Shown: positions 41,759 through 50,338, counted from the stretch's first letter. The stretch is DNA of 64,000 nucleotides from Microvirga pudoricolor (GCF_016892705.1 NZ_JAFEMB010000003.1:62001-126000); one strand, 5' to 3'. Notes: generated by a model not told the origin, from the letters alone. Numbers and translations are program-made.

Positions 41759-41871
41759 CCTCATTCTGAGAGAGCCGCAGGCCCGTCTCGAAGGATGATC
41801 CAGTTCGCACCGGATGCACTCCGCTGGAGCCCTCCTTCGAGACGCCGCTTTCGCGGCTCCTCAGGATGAGG
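41759..41871. repeat. Composite palindromic repeat, copy D
   Basis: Outer arms CCTCATTCTGAG (slightly changed) and CTCAGGATGAGG, extended by CAAA/TTTG to CAAACCTCAT / ATGAGGTTTG. Right internal hairpin GCCGC-TTTC-GCGGC. It lies between mmsA and the acyl-CoA dehydrogenase gene. Confidence 0.85.
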
Positions 41872-41901
41872 TTTGGGGGATTCTTATAGGGCGCCGAAAA
41901 C

Positions 41902-41934
41902 GAGAAATGGCCGGGACAAGCCCGGCCATTTCTC
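41902..41934 (-). terminator. Intrinsic terminator after mmsA
   Basis: A perfect 14-bp stem GAGAAATGGCCGGG / CCCGGCCATTTCTC with a 5-base loop; on the minus strand TTTT follows at once. It lies 7 nt past the mmsA stop and isolates mmsA from the acyl-CoA dehydrogenase operon. Confidence 0.88.
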
Positions 41935-41940
41935 ATCGTC

Positions 41941-43437
41941 TTACTGCATCGTCGGGATGACGAACTCCGCGCCGTCCTTGATGCCGGACGGCCAGCGGGA
42001 CGTGACCGTCTTGGTCTTGGTGTAGAAGCGCACCGCATCGGGGCCGTGCTGGTTCAGGTCGCCGAAGCCGGAGGCCTTCCAGCCGCCGAAGGTGTAATAG
42101 GCCAGCGGCACCGGGATCGGCACGTTGATGCCCACCATGCCGACCTGCACCTTGGACGCGAAGTCGCGGGCCGCATCGCCGTCGCGGGTGTAGATCGCGA
42201 CGCCGTTGCCGTATTCATGCTCGTTGGGGAGCCGCAGGGCTTCGTCGTAGTTCGCGGCGCGCACCACGGACAGGACGGGACCGAAGATCTCTTCCTTGTA
42301 GATGCGCATCTCCGGCTTCACGTCATCGAAGAGGCAGCCGCCCATATAGAAGCCGTCCTCGTAGCCTTGCATCTTGAAGTTCCGGCCGTCGACCACGAGC
42401 TTGGCGCCTTCCTGGACGCCGAGATCCACGTAGGAGCGGACCTTCTCCATGTGGGCCCGCGTGACCATGGGGCCGAAATCCGCGCTCGGATCGGTGGAGG
42501 GGCCGACCTTCAGGCTCTCGACGCGGGGGATGAGGCGGTCCATGAGGGCGTCGGCCGTGGCCTTGCCCACGGGCACCGCGACCGAGATCGCCATGCAGCG
42601 CTCGCCCGCCGAGCCGTAGCCCGCGCCGATGAGGGCGTCGGCGGCCTGGTCGATGTCGGCGTCCGGCATGATGATCATGTGGTTCTTGGCGCCGCCGAAG
42701 CACTGCGCGCGCTTGCCGTTGGCGGCGGCGCGGGCATAGACGTATTGGGCGATCGGCGACGAGCCCACGAAGCCCACGGCCTTGATGTCGTGGTCGTCCA
42801 GGATGCCGTCCACCGATTCCTTGTCGCCGTTGACCACGTTGAGGATGCCGGCGGGCAGGCCCGCTTCCATCATCAGCTCGGCGAGGCGCAGCGGCACGCC
42901 GGGCGCGCGCTCGGAGGGCTTGAGGATGAAGGCGTTGCCGCAGGCGATGGCGGGCGAGAGCTTCCAGAGCGGGATCATGGCCGGGAAGTTGAAGGGCGTG
43001 ATGCCCGCCACCACGCCCAGCGGCTGGCGGATCGAATACATGTCGATGCCGGGGCCGGCGCCTTCCGTGAACTCGCCCTTCAGGAGGTGCGGGATGCCGG
43101 TGCAGAACTCGGCCACTTCGACACCGCGCTGAATGTCGCCCTTGGCATCCGAGATGGTCTTGCCGTGCTCGCGGGCGAGCAGCTCGGCGAGGGAGTCGGT
43201 CTCCGCGGCGATGAGCTCCAGGAACCGCATGAGCACGCGGGCGCGGCGCTGCGGGTTGGTGGCCGCCCAAGCGGGCTGCGCCGCCTTGGCGTTTTCCACC
43301 GCCTGGCGCAGCTCGGTCTTGGAGGCGAGCGCCACCCGGCCGATGGGCTCGCCGGTCATGGGCTGGAAGAACTCGGTGGTGCGGCCCGATTGTCCGGCGA
43401 CGTGCTTGCCGCCGATGAAATGTCCGACTTCGCGCAT
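41941..43437 (-). CDS. mmsA: Methylmalonate-semialdehyde dehydrogenase (CoA-acylating)
   Basis: A 498-residue aldehyde dehydrogenase of the MmsA/IolA group. It converts methylmalonate or malonate semialdehyde plus CoA and NAD to propionyl- or acetyl-CoA. Marks: [33 protein letters not shown]-type region (about 140-172), [24 protein letters not shown] with FGGAKNH (about 225-255, family-specific) and the catalytic Cys in [10 protein letters not shown] (about 280-289). It is monocistronic, closed by a terminator and divergent from a LysR gene. It can serve valine breakdown and also finish the inositol pathway, whose own iolA is not seen. Confidence 0.95.
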   Translation of the reverse strand: MREVGHFIGGKHVAGQSGRTTEFFQPMTGEPIGRVALASKTELRQAVENAKAAQPAWAATNPQRRARVLMRFLELIAAETDSLAELLAREHGKTISDAKGDIQRGVEVAEFCTGIPHLLKGEFTEGAGPGIDMYSIRQPLGVVAGITPFNFPAMIPLWKLSPAIACGNAFILKPSERAPGVPLRLAELMMEAGLPAGILNVVNGDKESVDGILDDHDIKAVGFVGSSPIAQYVYARAAANGKRAQCFGGAKNHMIIMPDADIDQAADALIGAGYGSAGERCMAISVAVPVGKATADALMDRLIPRVESLKVGPSTDPSADFGPMVTRAHMEKVRSYVDLGVQEGAKLVVDGRNFKMQGYEDGFYMGGCLFDDVKPEMRIYKEEIFGPVLSVVRAANYDEALRLPNEHEYGNGVAIYTRDGDAARDFASKVQVGMVGINVPIPVPLAYYTFGGWKASGFGDLNQHGPDAVRFYTKTKTVTSRWPSGIKDGAEFVIPTMQ

Positions 43438-43548
43438 GGGCGTATCCTCTCCTGGCTGGGTTGGCCTCTCCTATCATTGTCGAAATCGCACGGCTATGGG
43501 TGAAAGTGAGGCGCGCCTGTGCGAAAATCCCCATACCGGAGAGGGTTC

Positions 43549-44439
43549 ATGAGTGCATTCGACTGGGACGACCTGCGCTACTTCCTGGCGGTCGCCCGCG
43601 CGGGCCGCCTGACGGTGGCGGCCCGGCGGCTCGGGGCCGACCATACCACGGTTTCGCGCCGCCTCGCGTCCCTGGAAGCCGCGCTCCAGGCCAAGCTGTT
43701 CGAGCGCAAGCCGCAAGGGTACGGCCTCACCGAGCAGGGCGAGCGGTTGCTGGCAAAGGCCGAGAGCATGGAAAGTCAGGCCCTGGCGGTCTCGGCGGAG
43801 GTGGGCGGCTCGGATCTCGCGCTCTCCGGTACCGTGCGGGTGGGGGCGCCGGACGGGTTCGGCACCTACTTCCTGGCGCCGGAACTCGGTCGCCTTGCGG
43901 AGCTCCACCCGAACCTGACGCTGCAGCTCGTGGCCCTGCCCCGCGTGTTCTCCCTCTCCAAGCGCGAGGCCGACATCGCGATCACCCTGGAGCAGCCGAC
44001 CGAGGGCCGTCTCGTCTCACGCAAGCTCACGGATTACCGCCTGCGTCTGTATGCCTCGAAGGACTATCTCGACCGCCAGGGTCCGGTGGCCGATCAGGGA
44101 GATCTGCGGGGGCGGCTCTTCGTCACCTACGTGATGGACCTCGTCTACAGCCCGGTGCTGGATTATTTCGGCGCGCTCGAGAAATACGGGCCCCGCCGCT
44201 ACGAGGTCGCGAGCGTGGTGGCCCAGCTCGAGGCGGTGCGGGCTGGGGTCGGCATCGGCATCCTGCACGATTACGCCGCCCGCCAGCACCCGGACCTGCG
44301 GGTCGTCCTGCCCGATTTGTCCTTCACCCGCACCTATTGGCTCGTGACGCATGCGGAGGTGCGCAGCCTCCAGCGCATCGCCGAGGTGCACGATTTCATC
44401 GTCGAGCGGGTGAAGGCGCAGCGGGGGATTTTTGTGTGA
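43549..44439 (+). CDS. LysR family transcriptional regulator
   Basis: A 296-residue regulator. The N-terminal helix-turn-helix (FDWDDLRYFLAVARAGRLTVAARRLGADHTTVSRRLASLE, residues about 4-42, quoted as pattern) is of the LysR type, and the effector domain covers about 90-290. The ATG at 43549 follows GGAGAGGGTTC. It is divergent from mmsA with a 111-bp shared control region, the usual LysR arrangement, so mmsA is the probable target. The effector is unknown. Confidence 0.92.
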   Translation: MSAFDWDDLRYFLAVARAGRLTVAARRLGADHTTVSRRLASLEAALQAKLFERKPQGYGLTEQGERLLAKAESMESQALAVSAEVGGSDLALSGTVRVGAPDGFGTYFLAPELGRLAELHPNLTLQLVALPRVFSLSKREADIAITLEQPTEGRLVSRKLTDYRLRLYASKDYLDRQGPVADQGDLRGRLFVTYVMDLVYSPVLDYFGALEKYGPRRYEVASVVAQLEAVRAGVGIGILHDYAARQHPDLRVVLPDLSFTRTYWLVTHAEVRSLQRIAEVHDFIVERVKAQRGIFV

Positions 44440-44460
44440 TCGGGCCGGCTTGCCCTGCCA

Positions 44461-44496
44461 TTTCTAGCGTGGTTTATAGATGTTATTTGCTAGAAA
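44461..44496. promoter_or_regulatory. Inverted repeat TTTCTAGC...GCTAGAAA before the small secreted protein
   Basis: Perfect 8-bp arms (44461-44468, 44489-44496) flank a 20-base AT-rich spacer, just upstream of the start at 44505. It could be an operator or a leader hairpin; it ends 8 bases before the ATG and so overlaps the ribosome-binding region. Confidence 0.4.
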
Positions 44497-44504
44497 GTTA
44501 CATC

Positions 44505-44921
44505 ATGCGGATTGTTGGGGTGGGTTTCGCGGCCGCGCTAACCTTATTCTCCGGCAGCCAGTGGCCAGCATGGGCTCAAGAGGGGCGGACGGCTGATCCA
44601 TCATTCCAGGAAGCGGATAGACGAGGCAAGGCATGGTTCAATTGTCTGAACACCAATGCCAAGCTCTTGGCCGGGGGCAAAAAACCTGCGCAGGCCGATG
44701 CCGAAGCAGCCACGCTCAACTGCATGACGGAAGAAAATGAAGTTCGGAAATTGCTCGATCAGATTAAAAGCGACCCGAGACACAATGCAAGCTCGGACCC
44801 GTATGGTCGAATACCAACAAGCATGATGATCGCCGAATTCAGGCGGCGCTTCATCTGGGAGATCACTTATCCGCTCAACCCTTATCAGCGTCCTGCCGCG
44901 CCCCGCCGGAATGCAAATTAG
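44505..44921 (+). CDS. Small secreted protein, unknown
   Basis: A 138-residue protein with a signal peptide (residues 1-24, ending WPAWA) and a helical, charged mature region with two cysteines (FNCLNTN and LNCMTEE, about residues 47 and 73) that could form a disulfide. The C-terminus is PYQRPAAPRRNAN. Third codon positions are visibly less GC-rich than in neighbouring genes, which suggests a more recent arrival. No family recognised. It lies between the LysR gene and transaldolase on the same strand, with 75 nt to the latter. Confidence 0.7.
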   Translation: MRIVGVGFAAALTLFSGSQWPAWAQEGRTADPSFQEADRRGKAWFNCLNTNAKLLAGGKKPAQADAEAATLNCMTEENEVRKLLDQIKSDPRHNASSDPYGRIPTSMMIAEFRRRFIWEITYPLNPYQRPAAPRRNAN

Positions 44922-44996
44922 TGGCTCCGTTGACAACACCCTTCACGCCCGACCCCCAAAGGGCTAAGGCTGGCGCAACAGACAAGGGAGTGTCCC

Positions 44997-45968
44997 ATGA
45001 CCTCGAAGCTCGACCGGCTGCGTGCCATGACGGTCGTGGTCGCCGATACGGGCGATCTCGATGCGGTCCGGCGCCTGAAGCCGCAGGACTGCACCACCAA
45101 CCCGACCCTGATCCTGAAGGCGGTCGAGACCCCCGCCTATGCCCATCTCGTGGACGAGGCGCTGGCCTGGGGCCGGGGCCAGGGCGGTTCCCGCGAGGGC
45201 GCCGTCGGGGCAATCTGCGACCGGCTCGCCGTGGCCTTCGGGGCGGAGCTTGCCGGGATCGTGCCGGGCCGGGTCTCCACGGAGGTGGACGCGGACCTGT
45301 CCTTCGACACGGAGGCCACCGTCGAGAAGGCCCGGGGCGTCATCAAGGCCTACGAGGCCCGGGGCGTCGGGCGCGACAGGATCCTGGTCAAGATTGCCTC
45401 CACCTGGGAGGGGATCCGCGCCGCGGAAGTGCTTCAGAAGGAAGGCATCGACTGCAACCTGACGCTCCTGTTCTGCCAGGCCCAGGCCCAGGCCTGCGCG
45501 GAAGCCGGCGTGTTCCTGATCTCGCCCTTCGTCGGCCGCATCCTCGACTGGCACGTGAAGGCGGGCGGCGGTCCCTATACGGGCGAGACCGATCCGGGCG
45601 TGCTCTCCGTGCGGAGGATCTACGAGTCGTATAAGGCGCAAGGGATCGGCACCGTCGTGATGGGCGCGTCCTTCCGCAATATCGGCGAGATCGAGGCCCT
45701 GGCGGGCTGCGACCGCCTCACCATCTCGCCCGCCCTGTTGGACGAGCTGGCGAAGGACACGGGCGAGTTGCCCCGCAAGCTCTCGGGCGAGGGTGTGGCC
45801 AGGACCGCGCCCCTCCCGCGTCTCGACGAGAAGGCGTTCCGGTTTGCGCTGAACGAAGACGCGATGGCGACCGAGAAGCTCGCCGAGGGCATCCACTCCT
45901 TCGTGAAGGACCTGCGCTCGCTGCGGGGCCTCGTGGCGCGGCGGCTCGATGAGGCGAAGGCGGCCTGA
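44997..45968 (+). CDS. tal: Transaldolase
   Basis: A 323-residue class I transaldolase of the pentose phosphate pathway. [11 protein letters not shown] (about residues 33-43), the Schiff-base Lys in [16 protein letters not shown] (about 128-143), [32 protein letters not shown] (about 154-185) and [13 protein letters not shown] (about 219-231) are all classic TalA/B features. Length is standard. A strong terminator follows the gene. It has no evident link to its neighbours. Confidence 0.96.
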   Translation: MTSKLDRLRAMTVVVADTGDLDAVRRLKPQDCTTNPTLILKAVETPAYAHLVDEALAWGRGQGGSREGAVGAICDRLAVAFGAELAGIVPGRVSTEVDADLSFDTEATVEKARGVIKAYEARGVGRDRILVKIASTWEGIRAAEVLQKEGIDCNLTLLFCQAQAQACAEAGVFLISPFVGRILDWHVKAGGGPYTGETDPGVLSVRRIYESYKAQGIGTVVMGASFRNIGEIEALAGCDRLTISPALLDELAKDTGELPRKLSGEGVARTAPLPRLDEKAFRFALNEDAMATEKLAEGIHSFVKDLRSLRGLVARRLDEAKAA

Positions 45969-45990
45969 GCCGCCGCTTCGGCTTGAATGC

Positions 45991-46024
45991 AAAAGGGCGG
46001 TGGAGTGATCCACCGCCCTTTTCG
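45991..46024 (+). terminator. Intrinsic terminator after transaldolase
   Basis: A perfect 14-bp stem AAAAGGGCGGTGGA / TCCACCGCCCTTTT with a 4-base loop, A run on the left and T run on the right. It can work in both directions. Confidence 0.92.
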
Positions 46025-46038
46025 TTTGATCTCTCCAT

Positions 46039-46132
46039 CGTCATGCCCTCCTCGGACTTGATCCGAGGACCAAGGCGGGCATCCACGTCTTGAGGTGGCC
46101 AATGGGTGGCCGGGTCAAGCCCGGCCATGACG
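46039..46132. repeat. Palindromic intergenic repeat, second family
   Basis: CGTCATGCCC at the left and GGCCATGACG at the right enclose two inner hairpins: CCTCGGACTTGATCCGAGG and GGCCGGGTCAAGCCCGGCC. This CGTCATG...CATGACG type with a 'GGGTCAAGCCCGGCCATGACG' end is widespread in alphaproteobacteria. It lies between the transaldolase terminator and the aldehyde dehydrogenase stop. Confidence 0.75.
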
Positions 46133-46147
46133 GCAAAGGATGATTCC

Positions 46148-47710
46148 TTACGCGTCCACGTCGAAGGTGACGCCCTGGGCCAGCGGCAGGGTCTTGCCGT
46201 AATTGAGCGTGTTGGTGGCGCGGCGCATATAGGCCTTCCAGGCATCCGAGCCCGCCTCACGGCCGCCGCCCGTCTCCTTCTCGCCGCCGAACGCTCCGCC
46301 GATCTCGGCGCCGGAGGGGCCGATGTTCACGTTGGCGATGCCGCAATCCGAGCCCGCCGCCGAGATGAAGCTCTCGGCCTCGCGCATGTCGAGCGTGAAG
46401 ATCGACGAAGACAGGCCAGCCCCCACCGCGTTGTGATCCTCGATCACGGCGTCGAAGTCCGTATAGCGCATCACGTACAGGATCGGCGCGAAGGTCTCGC
46501 GGGTGACCGGACCGGTCTGCTCTGGCATCTCGACCAGGGCCGGACGAGCGTAATAGGCGTCAGCGTTGTCGGTGCCGTGACGGCCGCCGCCGGTCACCTG
46601 CCCGCCCGCCGCGCGGGCCTCGTCGAGCGCGCGCTCCATGCCGTCGAAAGCGGCCTTGTCGATGAGCGGGCCGACCAGAACGCCCTCGGCGCGCGGGTCG
46701 CCAATGGTCACGTTGCCATAGACCTTTTTCAGGCGAGGCACGAGTTGGTCGTAGACGCTCTCGTGAACGAAGAGGCGGCGCAGGGTCGTGCAGCGCTGGC
46801 CCGCCGTGCCCATGGCCGCGAAGGCGATGCCGCGCAGGGCGAGATCGAGATCCGCGGAGGGCGCCACGATGGCGGCATTGTTGCCGCCGAGCTCCAGGAT
46901 CGCGCGGGCGAAGCGCGCCGCGAGCTTCGGGCCGACCTGGCGGCCCATGGCGGTGGAGCCCGTGGCGGACAGGACCGGCACGCGCTCGTCCTCCACCAGG
47001 ATCTCACCGAGATGGCGCCCACCCACGAGCACCTGCGACAGGCCCTCCGGCATCTCGCCGAAACGGGCGGCGGCCCGGTCCACGATGGCCTGGGTGGCGA
47101 GCGCGGTCAAAAGGGTCTTCTCGGAGGGCTTCCACACCACCGGGTCGCCGCACACGAAGGCCAGGGCGGCGTTCCAGGACCAGACGGCCACGGGGAAGTT
47201 GAAGGCCGAAATGACGCCGCAGACGCCCAAGGGGTGCCAGGTTTCCATCATACGGTGGTCGGCGCGCTCGGTGGCGATGGTCAGGCCGTAGAGCTGGCGG
47301 GAGAGACCGACCGCGAAATCGCAGATGTCGATCATCTCCTGCACCTCGCCCAGCCCCTCGGACGTGACCTTGCCGGCCTCGATGGTGACGAGGCGGCCGA
47401 GGTCGTCCTTGGCGGCGCGCAACTCCTCGCCGATGAGGCGCACGAACTCGCCGCGCTTGGGGGCCGGCACCTTGCGCCAAGCCTTGAAGGCCTCGTGGGC
47501 CCGGCCGATGGCGGCCTTGGCCTCGTCCGGCGTCGTCTCGCGCAGGGACACGATGGCCTCCCCCGTGATGGGGGAGCGGGTCGAGTGGCCGCCCGTCGCA
47601 TAGGCGGCCTCGGGCACGCCCAGGCGCTTCAGGATGGCGCGGGCTTCATCGGCCACGGAGGCGGGGGTGGACGGGACCGCCTTCAGGGCGGCTTGGTCGC
47701 GGGCGGACAT
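46148..47710 (-). CDS. L-aminoadipate-semialdehyde dehydrogenase (ALDH7 family)
   Basis: A 520-residue NAD-dependent aldehyde dehydrogenase. The ALDH7/antiquitin C-terminal signature is clear (GAEIGGAFGGEKETGGGREA followed by SDAWKAYMRRATNTLNY), with FNFPVAVWSWNAA near residue 165, catalytic Glu in LELGGNNAAI (about 270) and catalytic Cys in AGQRCTTLRR (about 304). It oxidises alpha-aminoadipate semialdehyde (in equilibrium with piperideine-6-carboxylate) to alpha-aminoadipate. It is 124 nt downstream of the lysine-dehydrogenase gene, giving a two-step lysine route. Confidence 0.93.
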   Translation of the reverse strand: MSARDQAALKAVPSTPASVADEARAILKRLGVPEAAYATGGHSTRSPITGEAIVSLRETTPDEAKAAIGRAHEAFKAWRKVPAPKRGEFVRLIGEELRAAKDDLGRLVTIEAGKVTSEGLGEVQEMIDICDFAVGLSRQLYGLTIATERADHRMMETWHPLGVCGVISAFNFPVAVWSWNAALAFVCGDPVVWKPSEKTLLTALATQAIVDRAAARFGEMPEGLSQVLVGGRHLGEILVEDERVPVLSATGSTAMGRQVGPKLAARFARAILELGGNNAAIVAPSADLDLALRGIAFAAMGTAGQRCTTLRRLFVHESVYDQLVPRLKKVYGNVTIGDPRAEGVLVGPLIDKAAFDGMERALDEARAAGGQVTGGGRHGTDNADAYYARPALVEMPEQTGPVTRETFAPILYVMRYTDFDAVIEDHNAVGAGLSSSIFTLDMREAESFISAAGSDCGIANVNIGPSGAEIGGAFGGEKETGGGREAGSDAWKAYMRRATNTLNYGKTLPLAQGVTFDVDA

Positions 47711-47834
47711 GGAGGATCTCCCAGGAAAAAGGGCAGCGTCAGGCTGCCCCCGTCTTAAGGCATGAGAGGGGCAACGGGAAACCGCTATTCCGGCATAAGG
47801 TCATGCGGAATCGGAAGGCGTTGCTCCGGGTGGT

Positions 47835-48947
47835 TCAGGCCACGGCCTCGAGGGGCGCCGCGTGACGGATCCGCTCCCCCGCATAGACCCGCCCGAAGCG
47901 GTTGGCGAGGAACAGGTCGAGGGGCACCTCCTCCTGGCGGCGGAAGCCCGTCTGCGGGATCTGGCCCTGGATCAGCAGGTCCAGCATGGCGCAGATGCCG
48001 GCCGCCGTGGTGACCTGGATGGCCGTGCGGGCTCGCCCGGCGACGTCCTGGCCATAGATGTTGCGGGCGAAGGTCTCCTGCACGTGGCGGCCGTCGCGCT
48101 GGCCCGTCACGGTCACGAACACGATCACCATGTCCTGCATGGTGGCCGGAACGGCGTTCTCGAGGATGTCCTTCAGGACCTCCCGGCGACGGCGCAGCTG
48201 CAGGTCGTTGAGGAGCACCCGCATCAGGGCGCAATGGCCGGGATAGCGGATCGTCTTGTAGTTCAGGTTGCGCACTTGGCCTTCCAGGGTCTCGCACAGG
48301 GTGCCCAGGCCCCCGGAGGTATTGAAGGCCTCGTAGCGGGTGCCGTCGAGGGAAAACTCCTCCAGCTCCTCCATGGCCGGAACCTCGCGCAGGCTTCCGT
48401 CCACGATCGCTTCGCAGCGCTCGATATACTCGTTGATGACGCCGTCCGTGCTCCAGGTGAGGTTATAGGACAGGGCATTCGACGGGAATTGCGGCAGGGC
48501 GCCAACGCGCAGCCGCACCGTGTCGAGGCTGTCGAAGCGGCGGGCGATATCGTGAGCCACGATGGAGATGAAGCCAGGCGCCAGCCCGCACTGGGGCACG
48601 AAGGCCGTATTCGCCCCCTCGGCCAGCTCCTTCACCATGCGGGTGGTGGCCACGTCCTCGGTGAGGTCGAAATAGTTCACGCCCGCGACCCGCGCGGCCT
48701 GGGCGATGTTGCCGGTCAGGTGATAGGGCGCGGCGCTGAGCACGGCATAATGGCCCTTGAGGGCCGCCTGGAGCGCCACCGCGTCGCTGAAATCGAGCTG
48801 GACCGTGCCGATCCCGTCATGAGCCACGGCCTCCAGGGCCTGGGCCGACATGTCGGCCACCGTGACGGTGAAGTCGCCCGTCTCCTGGAGCATGTCGGCG
48901 ATGGTAGAGCCGATCTTGCCGGCGCCGATGACGAGAATGGAATGCAT
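47835..48947 (-). CDS. L-lysine 6-dehydrogenase / saccharopine dehydrogenase family
   Basis: A 370-residue NAD(P)-linked enzyme of the saccharopine dehydrogenase fold: MHSILVIGAGKIGSTIADML at the start, YFDLTEDVATTR (about 94-105), PQCGLAPGFISIVAHDIA (about 120-137) and NLTWSTDGVINEYIE (about 167-181). From memory this order closely follows the lysine 6-dehydrogenase of Agrobacterium (about 366 residues), which turns lysine directly into piperideine-6-carboxylate. The absence of a lysine-ketoglutarate reductase gene and the ALDH7 gene next door support that over saccharopine cleavage. Divergent from an Lrp regulator. Confidence 0.85.
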   Translation of the reverse strand: MHSILVIGAGKIGSTIADMLQETGDFTVTVADMSAQALEAVAHDGIGTVQLDFSDAVALQAALKGHYAVLSAAPYHLTGNIAQAARVAGVNYFDLTEDVATTRMVKELAEGANTAFVPQCGLAPGFISIVAHDIARRFDSLDTVRLRVGALPQFPSNALSYNLTWSTDGVINEYIERCEAIVDGSLREVPAMEELEEFSLDGTRYEAFNTSGGLGTLCETLEGQVRNLNYKTIRYPGHCALMRVLLNDLQLRRRREVLKDILENAVPATMQDMVIVFVTVTGQRDGRHVQETFARNIYGQDVAGRARTAIQVTTAAGICAMLDLLIQGQIPQTGFRRQEEVPLDLFLANRFGRVYAGERIRHAAPLEAVA

Positions 48948-49028
48948 GGAATCCTCCGGTGTTCACCTCCAGGAAACGGCAAAGCCGGGCAGATCGCCAT
49001 AGACATGTTGACGGGAAGCCGGATAGAT

Positions 49029-49045
49029 TTCGGCATTATGCCGAA
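49029..49045. promoter_or_regulatory. 17-bp palindromic Lrp-type operator
   Basis: TTCGGCAT-T-ATGCCGAA is perfect around one central base and sits in the divergent space between the lysine-dehydrogenase operon and the Lrp gene. A further half-site ATGCCGA occurs at 49059. The regulator probably binds here to control the catabolic operon and itself. Confidence 0.6.
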
Positions 49046-49064
49046 TATGTCGAGCAATATGCCG

Positions 49065-49490
49065 ATGGATACCACCGACCGGGCCTTGGTCGCGCTCCTG
49101 CGCCGGAACGCCCGGATCGGCCATGCGGAGGCGGCCCGACAACTGGGGCTGTCGCGCACCACCGTCCAGGCCCGGGTGGAGAGCCTGGAGCGGCGGGGGA
49201 TCGTGACAGGTTACACGATCAGGCTGGCGGAGGAGATCACCCGCCGCATGGTGCGGGCTCACATCACCATCGTGGTGGCGCCCAAAGCGTCCGCCGCCGT
49301 GGTATCGGCTTTGGGCAAGATGCCGGAGGTGAGGTCCCTGCACTCTGTGGCGGGAGCGTTCGATCTCCTGGCGGAGGTGGAGGCAGAGGACGTTCCGCTG
49401 CTCGACGCCGCCATCGACCGGATCGGGGCGCTCGACGGCGTCGAGCGCACGCAATCCTCCATCATCCTGTCCACGAAATTCGAGCGCTGA
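49065..49490 (+). CDS. Lrp/AsnC family regulator, probable lysine sensor
   Basis: A 141-residue regulator: an N-terminal helix-turn-helix (MDTTDRALVALLRRNARIGHAEAARQLGLSRTTVQARVESLERRGIV, residues about 1-47, quoted as pattern) and a C-terminal RAM ligand-binding domain (about 58-135, with VRSLHSVAGAFDLLAEVEAED). In-frame ATGs occur at 49005, 49038, 49047 and 49059; 49065 is chosen because family members begin M-D-x-x-D-R/K. The earlier ones overlap the palindrome. It is divergent from the lysine genes, typical of Lrp-type local activators. Confidence 0.88.
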   Translation: MDTTDRALVALLRRNARIGHAEAARQLGLSRTTVQARVESLERRGIVTGYTIRLAEEITRRMVRAHITIVVAPKASAAVVSALGKMPEVRSLHSVAGAFDLLAEVEAEDVPLLDAAIDRIGALDGVERTQSSIILSTKFER

Positions 49491-49516
49491 GCGCTTCGAC
49501 CCGGTGTCCCCTGCGA

Positions 49517-50224
49517 TCAGGTGTCCTGGGTCCCGAAGGCCCAAACCCGCCCGCCCCGATTGGTCACACGCTGCATGGGGCCGCCGCCCGGTACCGGTGC
49601 AGGGTCGGGCGACACGAGACCCGTCACGCCCTCAAGATCCGTCCGCCGGTCGTCACGACGGTCGCCGGTCGACACCGTGCTGCCCGCGCCGCCCTGGGAG
49701 CGGGCCGATTCCTCCGTCTGGAGATCGCCGGTGCCGAGATCGTCGCTGCCGTCGATCATGGACTTCATGCCGGGGAGGGCGCCCGTATTTGTCTGGCCCT
49801 CGGCGTTCCCGCCCGTGATTCCGGCCGCGAGCGGGCGTCCGAGGTCGCCTGCTTCCGCGGGACGGCTCGCCAGCCTGTCCTGGGCGGGACCGTCGAGCTC
49901 CAGCGGCCCGAACATGTCGAGCACGTCGATCGCCCGGTCCATTTCGCTCGGAGTCACCTGCCCTCCCACAAGGGCATAGCCCGCCAGAAGGCCCCGCTCG
50001 AACGTGGCCCTGTCGTCCGCCGGGAGGCCGAGGCTGCTCAGGGCGGTCCCCGGATCCTCCTGGGCGGACAGGCTGCGGAAGCCCGAGATGGAGGAGACAT
50101 CGCGCCCGTCCATCAGCCCGATGGCAACAATGTGATTTCGCGTCACGCCCATCTCGATCAGCGCCTGGAGGGCGGCGCTGGCCTTGGCGTGGTCGTCGAA
50201 CAGGGCCGTGACGAAGTGGGGCAT
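49517..50224 (-). CDS. Hypothetical protein with stress-protein-like N-terminal domain
   Basis: A 235-residue protein. Residues about 1-120 look like the small alpha/beta domain of general-stress-protein 17M type (MPHFVTALFDDHAKASAALQALIEMGVTRNHIVAIG, then GRDVSSISGF and a GLLAGYALVGGQVTPSEMDRAIDVLDMFG helix; quoted in part). Residues about 130-235 are low-complexity and rich in Gly, Asp, Thr and Arg, probably disordered. No signal peptide. The ATG at 50224 gives the domain start. It is convergent with the Lrp gene and divergent from ugpB. Assignment to the 17M-like fold is tentative. Confidence 0.7.
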   Translation of the reverse strand: MPHFVTALFDDHAKASAALQALIEMGVTRNHIVAIGLMDGRDVSSISGFRSLSAQEDPGTALSSLGLPADDRATFERGLLAGYALVGGQVTPSEMDRAIDVLDMFGPLELDGPAQDRLASRPAEAGDLGRPLAAGITGGNAEGQTNTGALPGMKSMIDGSDDLGTGDLQTEESARSQGGAGSTVSTGDRRDDRRTDLEGVTGLVSPDPAPVPGGGPMQRVTNRGGRVWAFGTQDT

Positions 50225-50338
50225 GGGCACTCTTCCGTTGCGATAGACCCCCTTCCAACGAAGGGAACCTGTGGGTGTTCCCATTTCAGGCGTTAAGCTT
50301 GCCCAAGGAAAGGGCTTCCATTTTGGAGCCGGCTATGC

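Noticed and set aside
41902-41934. Possible further copy of the composite repeat family
   Set aside because: The perfect 14-bp stem with TTTT on the minus strand directly follows the mmsA stop and shares no arms with the repeats; it is a terminator.
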